A DNA stretch of 11,598 nt from Desulfurococcales archaeon ex4484_204 (GTDB lineage Archaea; Thermoproteota; Thermoprotei_A; Sulfolobales; NBVN01), in contig NJEF01000018.1 in NCBI GenBank assembly GCA_002255065.1, forward strand, positions 1 through 11,598, written 5' to 3'. The notes beneath the pieces were generated by a model. It was not told where the DNA came from. It saw nothing but the letters and a program-made list of their open reading frames with translations, and searched no databases. Of the stretch, positions 11,536-11,598 are shown one piece after another. Both the position numbers and the translations under genes were made by a program. Positions within the stretch are counted from its first letter, which is position 1. The number at the start of each line of letters is the position of its first letter.

Positions 11536-11593
11536 GAAGGTGATGACACCGGCTTTAGCTAACTAGGTGATGAGGAGTTACCTCGCTGACCTC
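11536..11593 (+). ncRNA. C/D box sRNA (2'-O-methylation guide)
   Basis: The plus strand shows a nearly ideal dual-guide archaeal C/D RNA: box C GTGATGA (11540-11546), 12 bases, D' CTAA (11559-11562), 4 bases, C' GTGATGA (11567-11573, identical to box C), 12 bases, and box D CTGA (11586-11589). Both guides are exactly 12 bases and the C and C' boxes match the RTGATGA consensus perfectly. Such RNAs bind L7Ae, Nop5 and fibrillarin and direct methylation opposite the fifth base upstream of D or D'. The D' guide is complementary to CTAAAGCCGGTG and the D guide to CGAGGTAACTCC; I cannot assign targets by memory. The 5' and 3' limits given are estimates from typical flank length. It diverges from the hypothetical gene at 11503. 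Confidence 0.82.
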
Positions 11594-11598
11594 AGGCC

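Overview
The window comes from a hyperthermophile-like archaeon of the crenarchaeal (Thermoprotei / Thermoproteota) type. The support is: a TFB whose zinc ribbon has only two cysteines (the CPPDK...YICxETG form I know from Sulfolobus TFB); a single-OB-fold SSB of the Sulfolobus type with its three DNA-stacking aromatics; aIF1, Rpo12 and a Pyrococcus-like ferredoxin; a Sulfolobus-like alpha subunit of tRNA-splicing endonuclease; a tRNA gene split by a long bulge-helix-bulge intron; TATA/BRE-type promoters with very short leaders; and many GTG and TTG starts. The presence of this SSB argues against Thermoproteales. No mobile element, CRISPR array or phage gene was seen.

Layout. 1-541: 5'-truncated UPF0173 metallo-hydrolase. 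542-871: non-coding stretch with a candidate C/D box sRNA on the minus strand. 872-1495: ubiX (flavin prenyltransferase), overlapping tail to tail with a minus-strand run that reads from about 4001 down to 1443: two coupled unknown genes (118 and 138 aa), a DUF47/PhoU-like protein, endA, and an 8-cysteine protein. The endA gene lacks any ATG, GTG or TTG start, so ordinary gene calling would miss it. 4109-5044: agmatinase, divergent from that run. 5077-7531 (minus): a GT-B glycosyltransferase and a GH130 enzyme separated by a hairpin-rich 283-base gap. 7595-7670: tRNA-Thr(CGT). 7780-9400: TFB, aIF1 and Rpo12, core transcription and translation genes each with its own promoter. 9404-9670: CAT-anticodon tRNA with a 190-base intron after position 32. 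9758-10650: ferredoxin and SSB. 10692-11503 (minus): a DUF123 (GIY-YIG-like) protein overlapping an unknown gene. 11540-11589: a textbook C/D box sRNA at the very end.

How the parts work together. RNA processing recurs: a catalytic EndA subunit, a tRNA whose non-canonical intron needs exactly that enzyme, and two candidate methylation-guide sRNAs. UbiX probably supplies prenylated FMN to a UbiD-type decarboxylase elsewhere in the genome, in archaea plausibly the one of the modified mevalonate pathway. The GT and GH130 pair points to synthesis and turnover of a mannose-type glycan. The most interesting items are the start-less endA, the long intron at 32/33, the two unannotated-type C/D sRNAs, and the folded element between the GT and GH130 genes.
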